Assembly (NCBI RefSeq): GCF_029784155.1 | Contig: NC_073693.1 | Location: 226,687,094 to 226,751,093, forward strand | Reading direction: 5' to 3' | Length of the DNA stretch: 64,000 nt | Source of the DNA: Uranotaenia lowii | Lineage: Eukaryota > Arthropoda > Insecta > Diptera > Culicidae | Part shown: one piece after another, positions 44,622-55,100 of the stretch | Layout: every line of letters begins with the position of its first letter | Numbering within the stretch: the first letter of the stretch is position 1 | Notes under the pieces: generated by a model | The model's database searches: none | Told to the model about the DNA's origin: nothing | The model's input: only the letters and a program-made list of their open reading frames with translations | Translations under genes and position numbers: made by a program

Positions 44622-45330
44622 CGGTTCTGTAATCCAGTAGCTTGCACTTCCGCTCAGATGTACCATTCTTACTTAACCAAGAAGAAGTCATCATTGGAAC
44701 ATAGGTAGTACTTGAGAGGTGCCAAACCAGATGCCGAAACGGCTTTCGAGTTCCATTTCCAGACGTGTAACCTTAAAAGTAAAAGAAAAGCAGATTTGAA
44801 ACCGGGAACCTGTGTTGAACTTTACCTTCGTACATCTTGCTTTCAGTGCTAAACGAACTCATGGCAAAAACACCTATGTTCTGATTCATGATCAAATCAA
44901 AACCAGGGAGTACTTTCTCGAATCCGGGGTACTTCAATTTGGCACCGTTGTCATTCTCCGATTCGACGGGTAGATTTAATTTCTTCCGGAACGGCATCAA
45001 AAAAGTGCCGTCCATTCTTGAGGTTCTCGTAGCCGCCGGAAGAACCTTCTGCAGTCTATAATGCTCCAGGATCATAGCCAGCAGCCTGTCGTAGATCAGC
45101 GCCTTCAAGTACGTAGAGAAGCTACTTCAGAAATTTCTTGTTTCGGCCCATGAAAGTTGCTGTGCGATTCCAGAAAGATGATGAATGTGGTAACTTTCCG
45201 AACGTCGTCAGAGCCACTAAGAGTTCTCCTGCAGCCAGCGATGCACTCAACTAGTACGCTATAATGTATCAACAGATTAGTTCATCACCAAGATAACCGA
45301 ATTCTAACTTTTACTCACCTGCTGTTAATC
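44622..45330 (-). pseudogene. Multi-exon gene-like fragment, function unknown
   Basis: On the minus strand a donor (CAG/GTGAGT at 45318) begins a 60-base intron ending TTATAG at 45259. Exon 45258-44826 is followed by a 54-base intron (44825-44772, GTAAAG...TTTTAAG). The frame continues in phase through exon 44771-44622 (50 codons, no stop) to another donor, G/GTAAGC. The exon encodes MKALIYDRLLAMILEHYRLQ..., FLMPFRKKLNLP and FEKVLPGFDLIMNQNIGVFA. The 5' part of the large exon is in another frame with a stop, so the copy appears damaged. I do not recognise the protein. It lies inside the TIR unit and the young LTR element, so it was probably captured and carried. Confidence 0.5.
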
Positions 45331-46340
45331 TAATGGTAAAGAGCAAACAAGAATTGCACACTTTTTTAGACCGAGGATCGATTACGAAAATTGCAAACAA
45401 AATTTGCATTTAATGTTCCCCCGTTTATTTTTGTAAACAATGATGATGGTCAGTGGTGCCAGGTGTACTGATTTTTGGGAATTGTTACTGGGTTTGTAAT
45501 ACATATCAAAATTATATTAGACATTAAATTTTGTGGTTTATTGAAGAGATCTTCTAATAATTCGGACATAATATTTGATTCACTCATTTAATCAATAATA
45601 ATAATAATAAATAACAGGGGATTTTTAACGGTTTCTTCGATGCAGACTACCAGGTCAGCTCAGATCCTTCAATAAAGGCTTATAAGTATCTTTATATCCC
45701 CTTTATTAAAGAAATCATACAATTTAAGTCAATTTAATGCTGTTCTGAGAAAAAAATGACTTCGTCGCTGTTTTCTGATTTTTAACAAAATCACCTGGCA
45801 TCTCTGTCGTGAGCACATATCCGCAAATGAATCAGTAATGTACAATATATGCCCAACATTCCTTTTACCGTTTATATAAGAGTTTGCAAATATTTTGCTT
45901 GAAATTGAAATAACCTAATAATATTTAGATAAACGTCGTAATTGAAAGTAAAGTATAAAAACAAATTTGAAATTCTACACAAAACGATCTGCTTATGTTT
46001 GAAAATTGTTTTGAATTGATTTTTACAATATACACAATATCAGTATATTTATTTATAAATTCAGCATAATTATTTATCACCATGATAATTAATGAATTGA
46101 ATAAAAAATCAAATACACAAATTTGTTGTTAAATAAAAACGCACAATTTCTTATTCAAACCTAACTATAATTTATATTATTAAAATTTTTATGTACGTAC
46201 TCTATTCATCATAATCATTAATCTTATAGTCCTATTTGCCGCTAGTAGTATTTGTGTCATAATTCAGGTTGTTAAACTAACACTGTTTAATTATGAAAAC
46301 ATTATCTTCAAAAACGATCTTGTTCTTCGGCCAGCTGCCT
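45331..46340. other. Unassigned AT-rich DNA
   Basis: No gene seen. A short ATA microsatellite lies at ~45597. Confidence 0.35.
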
Positions 46341-46844
46341 GATTTTTACACTGAAATTTCTGGAGTGAAACCTAAATGTAGCCTCGTTTAAAAAGGAATT
46401 TTAAGGGCATAATGATGTTATTTATGGGTTTGACTTAGCCAAAATTCGGCATCGTTGTGTTTTTAAAAATTTTAGCACCGAAAATAAGAGCCTATTTAAA
46501 AATTTCACATTTTAATTCTATGCAGGTAAACGTTAAAGAATTTCAGTTTTTCAATTATGTCCAAAAGATGACCATAATGTTATGTGGCGAGTTTATATAT
46601 TTCTCTAGGCCAGTAGAGGAGAGGGCCGTAATAGGCGCAGCGACTAAACTGGTAAAAATAGTTAAATAGAAGAATGAAGGTTTATAAGAGTTTTTAGAAT
46701 AATAAATTTTTGCAATCACTGGAAAATCAACACTCAAAAATGCGCGTACTATGCTGGCAACAAGCAAATTAACTGTTTGTTTTCAGTTCAATTTTATTTT
46801 AAACGCCTAATCAAATCTGATTTTTCATCACAGAAAATAAAATA

Positions 46845-47200
46845 CCAGATCATGCTATCATTTAGATCTCAAGTTCTGCTCTATTATTATAAATGAAACT
46901 TTAATGATGCCTCGTTTTGTTATCTTGTTGAATACCAAATCATGCTATCATTTTGATATTCCTTTTCTGCTCTATCGTGATAAATGAAACCTTAATGATG
47001 CCTCGTTTTGTTATCTTGGACAAAACGAAACCAAATAATGCTTTCATTTTGGTCTCAACGCCTTATTTAGGTATTGCTCAGGCATCACTTTTTGACACAA
47101 TGACGCTTTATTGAAACCTAATTTTGCCATCGGGAAAAATGAGATACTAAATTATGCTATCATTTTGGCATTGATAGATCGTTTTGGTTACTGTTTGCTA
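46845..47200 (+). repeat. Subterminal tandem repeats of the TIR unit
   Basis: Three to four ~100-115-base units carry accaaatcatgctatcattt(t/a)g, tctgctctat, aaatgaaac(c/t)ttaatgatgcctcgttttgttatctt. They lie just inside the right end. Confidence 0.7.
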
Positions 47201-47839
47201 TCGATTCAGGCATCAAAGTCTGCTCGGGACGCCATACGCTCCCCAACACATATTAAAGTGTATTCGCACATTGTCCTGTAATACTTTGGGAAAACGATTT
47301 GTAGTTAAGCCAAGATGTGAGGAACAAAACGATGAAAAGCCAAGATGTATGTGTAACTCTTTCCTGTCTTCAAACACTCTCAATATATTAAGGCTATCAG
47401 CTCATCACTAGTTAAAACCCCATAACTTGAATGCGCAAAGGTAACCATGCCACCCACATATATTATTGCATGCGAGCTCCAAGTAAATGTTTAAAAAAAA
47501 ACCTAAAGCTCAACTTTGGGACAAATCAGCGGCCATTGTTTTTAATGAATCTCTGCTCAAAGGTCCCTTTCACGACGCAGAAATCGAACACTCAGCGGAA
47601 ACTAAATCAAATCAAGCTTAGTCCCCTTTTCAAGAAATTGACATCATCAATCTTCTCTTACAAAAATAACACCACACCCCAACAGAGCATCATGTTTCTT
47701 CCAAATTCGAAATGAGAAAAAGAATTCACTTACCGGGAATCTGCCGAATAGTATTTCACAACACACAGTTTCACTATTTACCTTGGCAAAACCGAAAAAA
47801 GGTAGCGCCTCCCGTTCAGCCCTACCGCAAAAAAAATCT

Positions 47840-47858
47840 CCTGGCAAGGAAACGCCAT
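47840..47858 (-). other. Primer-binding site of the 39.4-48.1 kb element
   Basis: On the minus strand ATGGCGTTTCCTTGCCAGG directly follows the 5' LTR; it contains the TGG expected to pair with a tRNA CCA end. Confidence 0.6.
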
Positions 47859-48068
47859 TGTGCAACTTAAACTTCGCGCTATACTGGCTGAACGGGAGAC
47901 GTGCACCTTAACTCGCCGAAAACCGGTAACGTACTGTCGCACATCACAGGTGTGTGTTAATGCGTTATGCCAGAGAGAGAGAGATGAGTTCACTTCGGTA
48001 AGGCTGTGAGCGCCGACGATGTCGTTTGTTAGGGCAGGGCAATCGCGCAAACGATAATCTGCTACACA
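47859..48068 (-). repeat. 5' LTR (minus strand) of the 39.4-48.1 kb element
   Basis: 210 bases, pair of 39415-39624 with the same ends, followed on the plus strand by the second CGAAG. Confidence 0.9.
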
Positions 48069-48073
48069 CGAAG

Positions 48074-48766
48074 TATGCAACCCCTCCCCCTCATAGAAAG
48101 GGAGGCCATCATACAAATTTAAAAAAAATATTGAAAAACGCTCCAGTTATTCGTGGAAAAAAATTAACAATTCAAGTATGTTCACAATGGTGTCCTGAAA
48201 TTGCATAATGCCTGGGAATCTAGGGGCTCACCCTTCAAACTTTTTGGTAGATTAGGAAGTGGAGAACAAACTTTTGTATAGAGCCAACTAAAAACATGTT
48301 TAGAGGTACCGTAAACGCAATTTTTTTTAAACGTAAAGATTTGATTCTAAAATAATGCTAGGTACTGAAATTTTAACAAGATTTGTGTATTTTTTTTTTA
48401 GTTTGTTTGGGTCAAAGATAACACTTAAAAAATAAAAAGTGAACCAAATTTGTATCAACAAAATTCAAAATCAGTAAGCTATTTTCTAAAAACAAATTTT
48501 TTTTTCTCAACAATTTTTATTCAACTGCCCAAAACGTGCACCTAGGGTAAAAATTTAAATACCAATACCATCAAAAGATGCAAGTTTTTGTATACTTAAA
48601 CTTTGCTTATCAAAGTTTATTGTTTGTATCATCGTGTGAAGACCTATTTACGGTTCAATTAATAAAAAAAAAAATCACAATTTAGAATATTTTTTATTTA
48701 ATTCATCAAATTCGTCTTTAGAAATCCCTACTATAAAATAAAAACACTTGCAAAAAGACTTAGATG
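48074..48766. other. Unassigned AT-rich DNA
   Basis: No gene or element recognised. Confidence 0.35.
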
Positions 48767-49000
48767 ATTAAGGGCAGGCATGTCAAACTCGTTTAGGTGT
48801 GCGGGCCGCATTAAAAATTTTCTATGACGTGGAGGGCCGCAGCCAAAATCAATTATATCGGTACATTCAGCTTTAGTTTTTTTGCAGTAATATTTTACAT
48901 AAAAATCAGTGGTGTTTTTTTTGTGACAATTTAAGACGGGGCTACGCGGGCCGCATTAACCTAGGCCGCGAACCCCCAGTTTGACATGCCTGATTTAGGG
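48767..49000. mobile_element. hAT MITE with near-perfect 8-bp TSD
   Basis: The element is 48775-48992. Ends CAGGCATGTCAAACTCG and, reversed, CAGGCATGTCAAACTGG. TSD attaaggg/atttaggg (7 of 8). Internal gcgggccgca/ggccgc blocks are typical of a widespread hAT group with TGTCAAACT ends. Non-coding. Confidence 0.8.
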
Positions 49001-49424
49001 TTATCAACAGAGGGCCATAGTTTAAATTTGAGCAAAATCTGATAACGAGAAAGAGTTGCTCTAAATCTCAATAGTTAAATGGATTCTTAGACATTGTGTT
49101 CTGAAGAAGCATAAAAAACTGGATTTCCATCCTATATATTTTTTCTTTACCAAGCGATTGCGATTAATTTAATTAAAGTATTAATACGGACTAACATTTC
49201 ACCTCAAGACTTCAACTCGATTGGACTTAAAATAAAAAAAAAAATGGCGGTTCAATTATTGCGGTTTGGTCGTGAATTGTCATATAAAACACAATAAGTA
49301 AAATATTCTGTACTGTACAAAAATTTAGAGAACTGTTGCCATGGATCGAATGAATTGGAGAAATATCCGATCCGATGATCCATTGATAAAAAGGTCTCAA
49401 AAAAGTGCTTTTATATAAGAAAAA
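49001..49424. other. Unassigned DNA
   Basis: No feature recognised. Confidence 0.35.
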
Positions 49425-49935
49425 ATAGAAAATAGCGCATTTAAGTAAGCAATGACTGTAAGGTAGTAGACATACTTTTAGAATTCTATTTGTCTGACCC
49501 TTTTAAAATGTGAAATTAAAACTAATATGGCCAAAAGAGATTTATGGAACTTTTAGCTTTGGCAAAACAGTCTTATAACTAAGCCCTCCATTTAGAGCAG
49601 TTTGACGGATTGCTTTAATATAAAAAGAAGAAGAAGAAGAACTTTTAGCTTTAGATTTTGCATTATTTTGGCCAAAGCTAAGGCACCCTGAATAAAGGAA
49701 CAAATCTCCTTTAATAAGAGGTCAAGTCTCCTTAAACTTTCAAAATATCACAATTTTCTTAGTCCCACGAAAACGCTTCTAGTTCATCTACGGGTTCATG
49801 TATCGTTCTAACTTTTGAAGCATATAAACAAATTACGCGCTGTCAGAAAAAGCGAAAGACGGCGATCTGCGAAATTTTTCCAAAAAGCTATGAGGGAAGT
49901 AAGAAAATGCGATCCAATATCCTTATTCCCTCTAC
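49425..49935 (+). repeat. Second, older copy of the 42.5-43.5 kb MITE (right half)
   Basis: Matches 43055-43465 over aaatagcgc.ttta, cacgaaaa.gcttctagttcatctacgggttca, tatcgttctaa and aaagacggcga. Its copy of the end is decayed (gcgatccaatatccttattccctctac). It is interrupted near 49600 by a short segment with AAGAAG repeats. Confidence 0.7.
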
Positions 49936-50689
49936 TTATGTTGTAAACGTTTCATGCGATTTACTGTCATTTCAATGCTACGCCGAAGCCGCCATCTGGA
50001 ATTTCAAGATTTCAATGAAATTTATTCTCCGGTGTCCTTACTTGGTCCTTGCATTTATTTCGAGTTTCAAACTCATTCTAATGTTTAAATAAGAATTATA
50101 TTATCTCTCTGACCTCAGTTTATAATTTTGCAGTTGAGTTTTTAGAACTGTTCTGAACTCTATTATAATTAGAAATTTCACTATGGTTATTAGTGTATTT
50201 CAAAATACAGCTTTTTCATTTAAGATTTATTCACTTAAATAGTTCTTCTAAAATATTCCTTTTTCATCTGTACATTCGTACGACTCTAAAGTTTGAAGGG
50301 CATGTATATATCCCACATTTAAATACTAAAATTTAAACAAGTTTTTCTTAATTTAAATTTTTCTGTATTTCCTGCAACTGTAGTGTTGCAAACTGCTGAA
50401 TTTAAAAAGTACATTTTCCATCCGAATAATCATATACTCAATGTAAACAAATATTTCATTTTGCATGTAGGTAAGAGTCTAGGTATAATAATGTATATAT
50501 ATAACTTTCTTTAAGTTTAAAATCTGATGGACGGAGATCATTTTTAATTTCATCCAAAAGACTGTATGTACGTTAAAGCTTCTTGATAGAAAAAAAAAGT
50601 TTGATCATTTCTGTGTGTGGCTTCCACTCATTTTTGTACAGTATATTTTCTTTCAACCACAAATGTGCATAAAAAAGGACTTTTTTTTT
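49936..50689. other. Unassigned AT-rich DNA
   Basis: No feature recognised. Confidence 0.35.
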
Positions 50690-50860
50690 TGAATGGTGGT
50701 TTAAAAAACAAATAAGATATGTAAGTTCTGTAAATTTACTATGAAAGGCAGGTTAATTGCCGGAACGTCACTCGCAGGGTCGCAGTTTTTTTTTTTGCAA
50801 GTTCCTTCCAAAGTAAATTTACAGAACTCAAATATCTAAGTTGTCACCATCCGAAAAAAT
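50690..50860. repeat. Short foldback hairpin, ~50-bp arms
   Basis: Left arm gaatggtggtttaaaaaac...gttctgtaaatttact and right arm agtaaatttacagaact...gttgtcaccattc-like are imperfect inverted copies around a ~55-base loop. Probably a tiny MITE. Confidence 0.6.
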
Positions 50861-50991
50861 CAATTTTATTTTATGCATATGTTGCCAGATTCGAAAAGAT
50901 AGGAACCACAAATTAGAAACGTTTTGACATTTGGGATTGGAAAATTTAGCCTGTGACTTGAATTTATTACAGCCGTAATTTTCGCCTTATT

Positions 50992-51491
50992 GCCAAGGAT
51001 AGAGAACCTCCATATAAGAGAAGCGACGTCTGAAACACAAAATTCCAATCGATACAAAAGAACTGTCAAAATCGATTCCAATCGATCCGAGCATTTGTCG
51101 CAGATCTTTTACCTTTCTTATTGAAAACTCAACCAAAGAAGGTATTGTGATTGTTGTTATAGTTCAAACAGATAATTTTTAAGCTGGTCATATGAATTTA
51201 TGATTAGGTGCAATGTTTTTCAATGCTTTGGTGAATCGTGTTCCTAGTTAGAAAACTATCTGATTGTTAACGAAATTCAAGTCATTCATACCGTTTATCG
51301 CGAACCTTTGGGCATCGAGTTCAATGTTGTTTTGTTGGATTGAAGGAGCGTTCACTTTAGAGCTTGAACATTGAGCCAGAAAACAGTGATGAGGAGTTTT
51401 TTGTTCAAGATTTTGGCGATGTTGCCACATACTTTATTTTAAAAGGGATCAGATGTCGCTTCTCTTATATGAAGGTTCACTAGCCAAGGAT
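50992..51491. mobile_element. MITE with 9-bp TSD, Mutator-like
   Basis: The element is 51001-51482. Inverted ends share GAACCT.CATATAAGAGAAGCGAC. TSD gccaaggat at 50992-51000 and 51483-51491. The TSD is formed from the TIR of the surrounding hAT-like element, which proves it inserted into that element. Confidence 0.75.
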
Positions 51492-52184
51492 GCCGAAAAA
51501 AATTCTGTGTTTTTGACAAACGAAATTCTCGAATTCTGTGGTTTGAACATAAAATTCTGTGACAGTTTTCTGTGATGCTTTTTCTATGAATTTCATTGGG
51601 AAATCATGTGAAACATCAACATTTTGGAACTTACTTACAGTTTTAAAAGAATAAAAATCAATTCGTATTGCCTTGTTTTTTAATATTCTCATGACCTAGA
51701 ATCAGAAATTCCAGGGAGGCCAGCGAGTTTTCATTTTAAAATTCTTGGTTTTTTCCCGGTTTTCCCAGCTGGGATTTTATAATGTTTGCGGTTTGAAAAT
51801 ACACAAATAATAATGTTTGTCGGGCCTTTTTTTACCAAAACGAAAATATTGAACGTTAAAGTGCGAGAAGACTTAAAATTTATACAGATTACGGTATGAT
51901 TACGGAATGATTTTTTCTGAAAAAAGAGCACCTGAAGAAGTTTGAAATTCATTCATTCTGGACCAATGTAGCATAATTCCATTATTAGAAAGATTAGATA
52001 GATGATCAGCAAAATGAAGTTAAATACAAATTATAAACAAAATCTCCCCGATTTTTGAAGAAACTCCCGATTTTTACGAATTTCTCCCATGGAATGAATC
52101 CAAATATTTCCGCGCTTCTGAGAAATAAATAAGTCATGATAAAATGAATGAAATACGAGTCGTTTCAAGTAAAGAATTTACATA

Positions 52185-53482
52185 TAAAGGGTGATACGGT
52201 CAAAATTTGGTCAATCTCAACTTGACGTATTTCTTTCAATTTTACATTTAAAAAACCTGAACCCCCCTCATTTTAAAGGTGTGTGTGTGTGTGTAGAATG
52301 TTGCTCCTATTTTAATTTTGGAGTTCACTCTTCAGTTGTCAAAATGCCGTCCAAGAAAGAAGAGCGGCGTATCAAAATTTTGCTCGCGCATCGCGAAAAT
52401 CCGAGCTACTCGCACGCAAAGCTTGCAAAATCGCAAAAAGTTGCCAAATCAACCGTTACAAATGTAATTAAAGTGTTTGGGTTCGTCAGCCATGAAGTCT
52501 GGATCGAGGGGAAATCGAAAACCGAAAGCCGCTGAGACGACAAAGAGAGTTGCCGGTAGTTCCAAGCGAAACCCTAACCTCTCTCTCCGAGATGCCGCAA
52601 ATAAGCTGGGTGTATCGTCTACAACCGTGCATCAAGCCAAAAAACGAGCCGGACTATCGACTTACAAGAAGGTAGTGACTCCAAATCGCGATGGTAAACA
52701 AAATACAACGGCCAAAGCGCGATCCCGGAGGCTGTAAACGACGATGCTGACGAAGTTTGACTGCGTGGTAATGGACGACGAAACCTACGTCAAAGCCGAC
52801 TACAAGCAGCTTCCGGGACAGGAGTTTTATACGGCAAAGGGAAGGGGAAAGGTAGCAGATATTTTCAAGCACATGAAACTGTCAAAGTTCGCGAAGAAAT
52901 ATCTGGTTGGCAAGCCATCTGTACCTGTGGCTTGAAAAGCAGTATTTTCAGCTTCCGAGACTGTCAACCAAGAAAGTTACGTGAAAGGGTGTTTGAATAA
53001 ACGTCTGCTGCCTTTCCTGAAGAAACATGGTTGTTCCGTACTGTTTTGGCCGGATTTGGCATCTTGCCATTACGGTGGAAAGGCCATGGAGTGGTACGCC
53101 GCCAACAACGTGCAGGTGGTTCCCAAAGACAAGAACCCCCCCAACACGCCAGAGCTCCGCCCAATTGAGAAATACTGGGCTATTGTCAAGCGGAACCTAA
53201 AGAAGACCAGAGAAAACTGCTAAGGACGAGCAGCAGTTCAAGGCAAACTGGCTTTCTGCGGCGAAGAAGGTGGACAAGGTGGCTGTACAAAATCTGATGG
53301 CAGGAGTTAAGCGTAAGGCCCGGCAATTCGGATATGGAAAAGCGGAAGACTAACTGAATATTTTTCCTGAATTTTATAGTAATTAAACTTGAAAAAGAAA
53401 TTTAATTTGATTTTTTAAATAAACGATTTCACCGATTTCCACGCGTTTTCCCTTGACCAAATTTTGACCGTATCACCCTTTA
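52185..53482 (+). mobile_element. DD37E Tc1/mariner-type transposon, degraded
   Basis: The element is 52187-53480. TIRs AAGGGTGATACGGTCAAAAT... are ~28 bases and nearly perfect, flanked by TA. It holds a broken transposase frame on the plus strand. Length (~1.3 kb) is normal for the family. Intact TIRs with a ruined gene mean this copy could move only with outside transposase. Confidence 0.92.
52344..53352 (+). pseudogene. DD37E mariner-family transposase, frameshifted
   Basis: The enzyme cuts at the TIRs and pastes the element at TA. The ATG at 52344 opens MPSKKEERRIKILLAHRENP and a helix-turn-helix region (LAKSQKVAKSTVTNVIKVFG). A second HTH (LSLRDAANKLGVSSTTVHQA) follows in another frame. 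Catalytic blocks are visible: MDDETYV (first Asp), FWPDLASCHY (second Asp) and RPIEKYW (Glu), with 37 residues between the last two. The C-terminus is RQFGYGKAED. At least three breaks separate the pieces (near 52480, stop at 52735-52737, stop at 52933, stop at 53221), so it is dead. Confidence 0.9.
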
Positions 53483-53795
53483 AATGAATGAAATTATGAA
53501 ATCAAAGTTCATGTATGGAAAAATCGATCTACATTGTTTTTCCCGGTTTTTATTCGGAATTCCAGGTTTTTTTCCCGGTTTTCCCGATCCCATTTTCAAT
53601 TCCCGTTTTTTTTAAATTCGAAAGTGACAAAAAAATTTAAAATATCGAAAAACAGTACAAAATTTAGAAAATCTGTGAATTCTGTGGAAATTTCAAAAAC
53701 TCTGTGATCTGTGACATAGATTCTGTGGTGTAATTTTGCTGATAATTCTGTGATAGTTCAGATTTTTTTGTGATTTCGGCAATCTTGCTTATTAC

Positions 53796-54090
53796 ATCAG
53801 TTAACAGCCGAAGAAACTTTATTCAAAAATAATAGAAAAAAATTTAAGACAGCTGAAAATTTGACAATTTTTTTTCAATATGGCACATTGATAAATTTCC
53901 ATAAGGTCAAGCTGGGTTCACTTTCTTGCAAAAATATTTCCGTTTCCGTTCCGTTCCAACGTAATATCTTTATGTTCGACTTTTAAGAAAAAACTGCTCT
54001 GATCCTTGAAACAAGAGTAACGACAAAATTTCGACATTGTAGTTCTTGGATTTTTCAAAATTCATGACATGAAAAAATTGAACCAAAATT
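53796..54090. other. Unassigned AT-rich DNA
   Basis: No feature recognised. Confidence 0.35.
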
Positions 54091-55100
54091 AAGCTTTCGT
54101 GCTATTCATTGTCCCCCAGAGAAACAACAAAGGGAATGAAATATGCAATATGGTTGTTCCAGAAAAACACAAAAAAAATTTCTACCCGCGTTCCTATGAA
54201 CAGCAGCGACAGTTACTATTATCCTGGATGGAAGCAAAAGTAACGCTAAATCGGTCACGCCATGTCACAATGCAGCTGGCCATCGAGCCAGCCAAACAAA
54301 AAGGATAGAGAAGAATCGGGATGCTGTTGAATATTTGGCGCCAACAGCTTATCCTTGTTGCCCGTACCGAGAACAGAATTATTCAAAACAAATAACCTCA
54401 TTTCCGGTTTCCGGCTTCCGGCTGCCGAGGGTCGACAAATTCGACAAACCCCTTTCATCAGCAACTTTCATCTGGACCAAGGCAAGGGCGCGACGCTGCC
54501 GTTTTCGCAATCGGATGTGAATAGCAAAGCATAAGCTCACAACAAATTCGTGCTCCCTCGTGGAGTTTCTGGAAGGGTTTTTGGCTCGATACCGTTGAAC
54601 GACCAGTTGAGTTGAGTCGGGTTGTTCGGTCGAATGCTGCACAGTTTTTCGGTCTTCCGGTGCCAAATACGGAAGCATGCTCGTCTTTTTTTAGGAAATT
54701 TTTCCCTTTCGCTTTAGAAATTTGTTCCTCAGATGGTGCAGGTAAAGTTTTGCCGAACTGAAATATGCACTTCAAACGGTTTCCATCCCAAAACATCGGC
54801 CAGTCGCCTGCAATGAATAGTGAAATTTTCCGAGAAAAGTTGTGCTTTTCTGGTGTCGTTTTCTGGCAAAAGGGACTGCCGCGTTTGGCCACCAATGTTT
54901 TCGATCTGCTGGGTTTAAAATGGCCCCGGGATGCATTGCATGGCCACACCACATCCAATGAATGCAATGGCGGCCAAATATTTTCAAGCAATGGAAGTTT
55001 TGTGGTAAATTAAAAATGAAGCTGTTGTTGCCCGAAACGCTCGCTGCGGACCATTCCGTCAACTTTGATGAAATGGGGTTTCTTTTTACATTTCAGTTGA
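54091..55100. other. GC-richer segment with overlapping small frames
   Basis: Open stretches occur on both strands (for example 54458-54991 minus, 177 codons; 54765-55013 plus). None shows a motif, biased third-base use or splice context that would favour one frame. It may be ancestral non-coding host DNA or a decayed unknown gene. Confidence 0.35.

Larger units (their letters stand above)
42044..47223. mobile_element. 5.2-kb terminal-inverted-repeat unit (CCCGAGCAGACTTT ends)
   Basis: Ends are CCCGAGCAGACTTTTATGGC (left) and, reversed, CCCGAGCAGACTTTGATGCC (right). Subterminal direct repeats with gaaacc/ctttaatgatgcct and atgctatcatttt occur near 42205, 43755, 46360, 46890, 46985 and 47040. 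No clear TSD was read. It lies inside the LTR element and contains a further MITE and the gene-like fragment. Confidence 0.6.
39410..48073 (-). mobile_element. LTR element with no gag-pol, TSD cgaag
   Basis: Two 210-bp LTRs (39415-39624 and 47859-48068) differ at about three positions. They are flanked by CGAAG at 39410-39414 and 48069-48073. On the minus strand the right copy is the 5' LTR, followed by a TGGCG-type primer site, and the left copy is the 3' LTR, preceded by a purine tract. The 8.2-kb interior has no retroelement protein; it holds a 57-bp tandem repeat, a TIR unit, MITEs and a multi-exon gene-like fragment. It resembles large non-autonomous LTR derivatives. Confidence 0.85.
50986..53795. 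mobile_element. hAT-like element containing Mutator-like and mariner insertions
   Basis: The element runs 50994-53787. Its left end (CAAGGAT plus, after the 51001-51482 insertion, GCCGAAA) mirrors the right end CAAGATTGCCGAAA. Flanks cttattgc (50986-50993) and cttattac (53788-53795) match at seven of eight. Subterminal ttctgtg motifs repeat near both ends, and cccggttttccc blocks lie at ~51755 and ~53545. No transposase of its own. Confidence 0.6.

Noticed and set aside
50690..50860. miRNA precursor
   Set aside because: Arms are too AT-rich and mismatched, and the structure fits a small MITE equally well; no small-RNA evidence available.
51715..53620. Separate element defined by cccggttttccc blocks at ~51755 and ~53545
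   Set aside because: The blocks are mirrored only loosely and no TSD was found; they may be subterminal repeats of the surrounding hAT-like element.
54458..54991. 177-codon minus-strand frame as a host gene
   Set aside because: Overlaps equally open frames on the other strand, with no motif, no family recognised and no supporting splice sites; left as unassigned.
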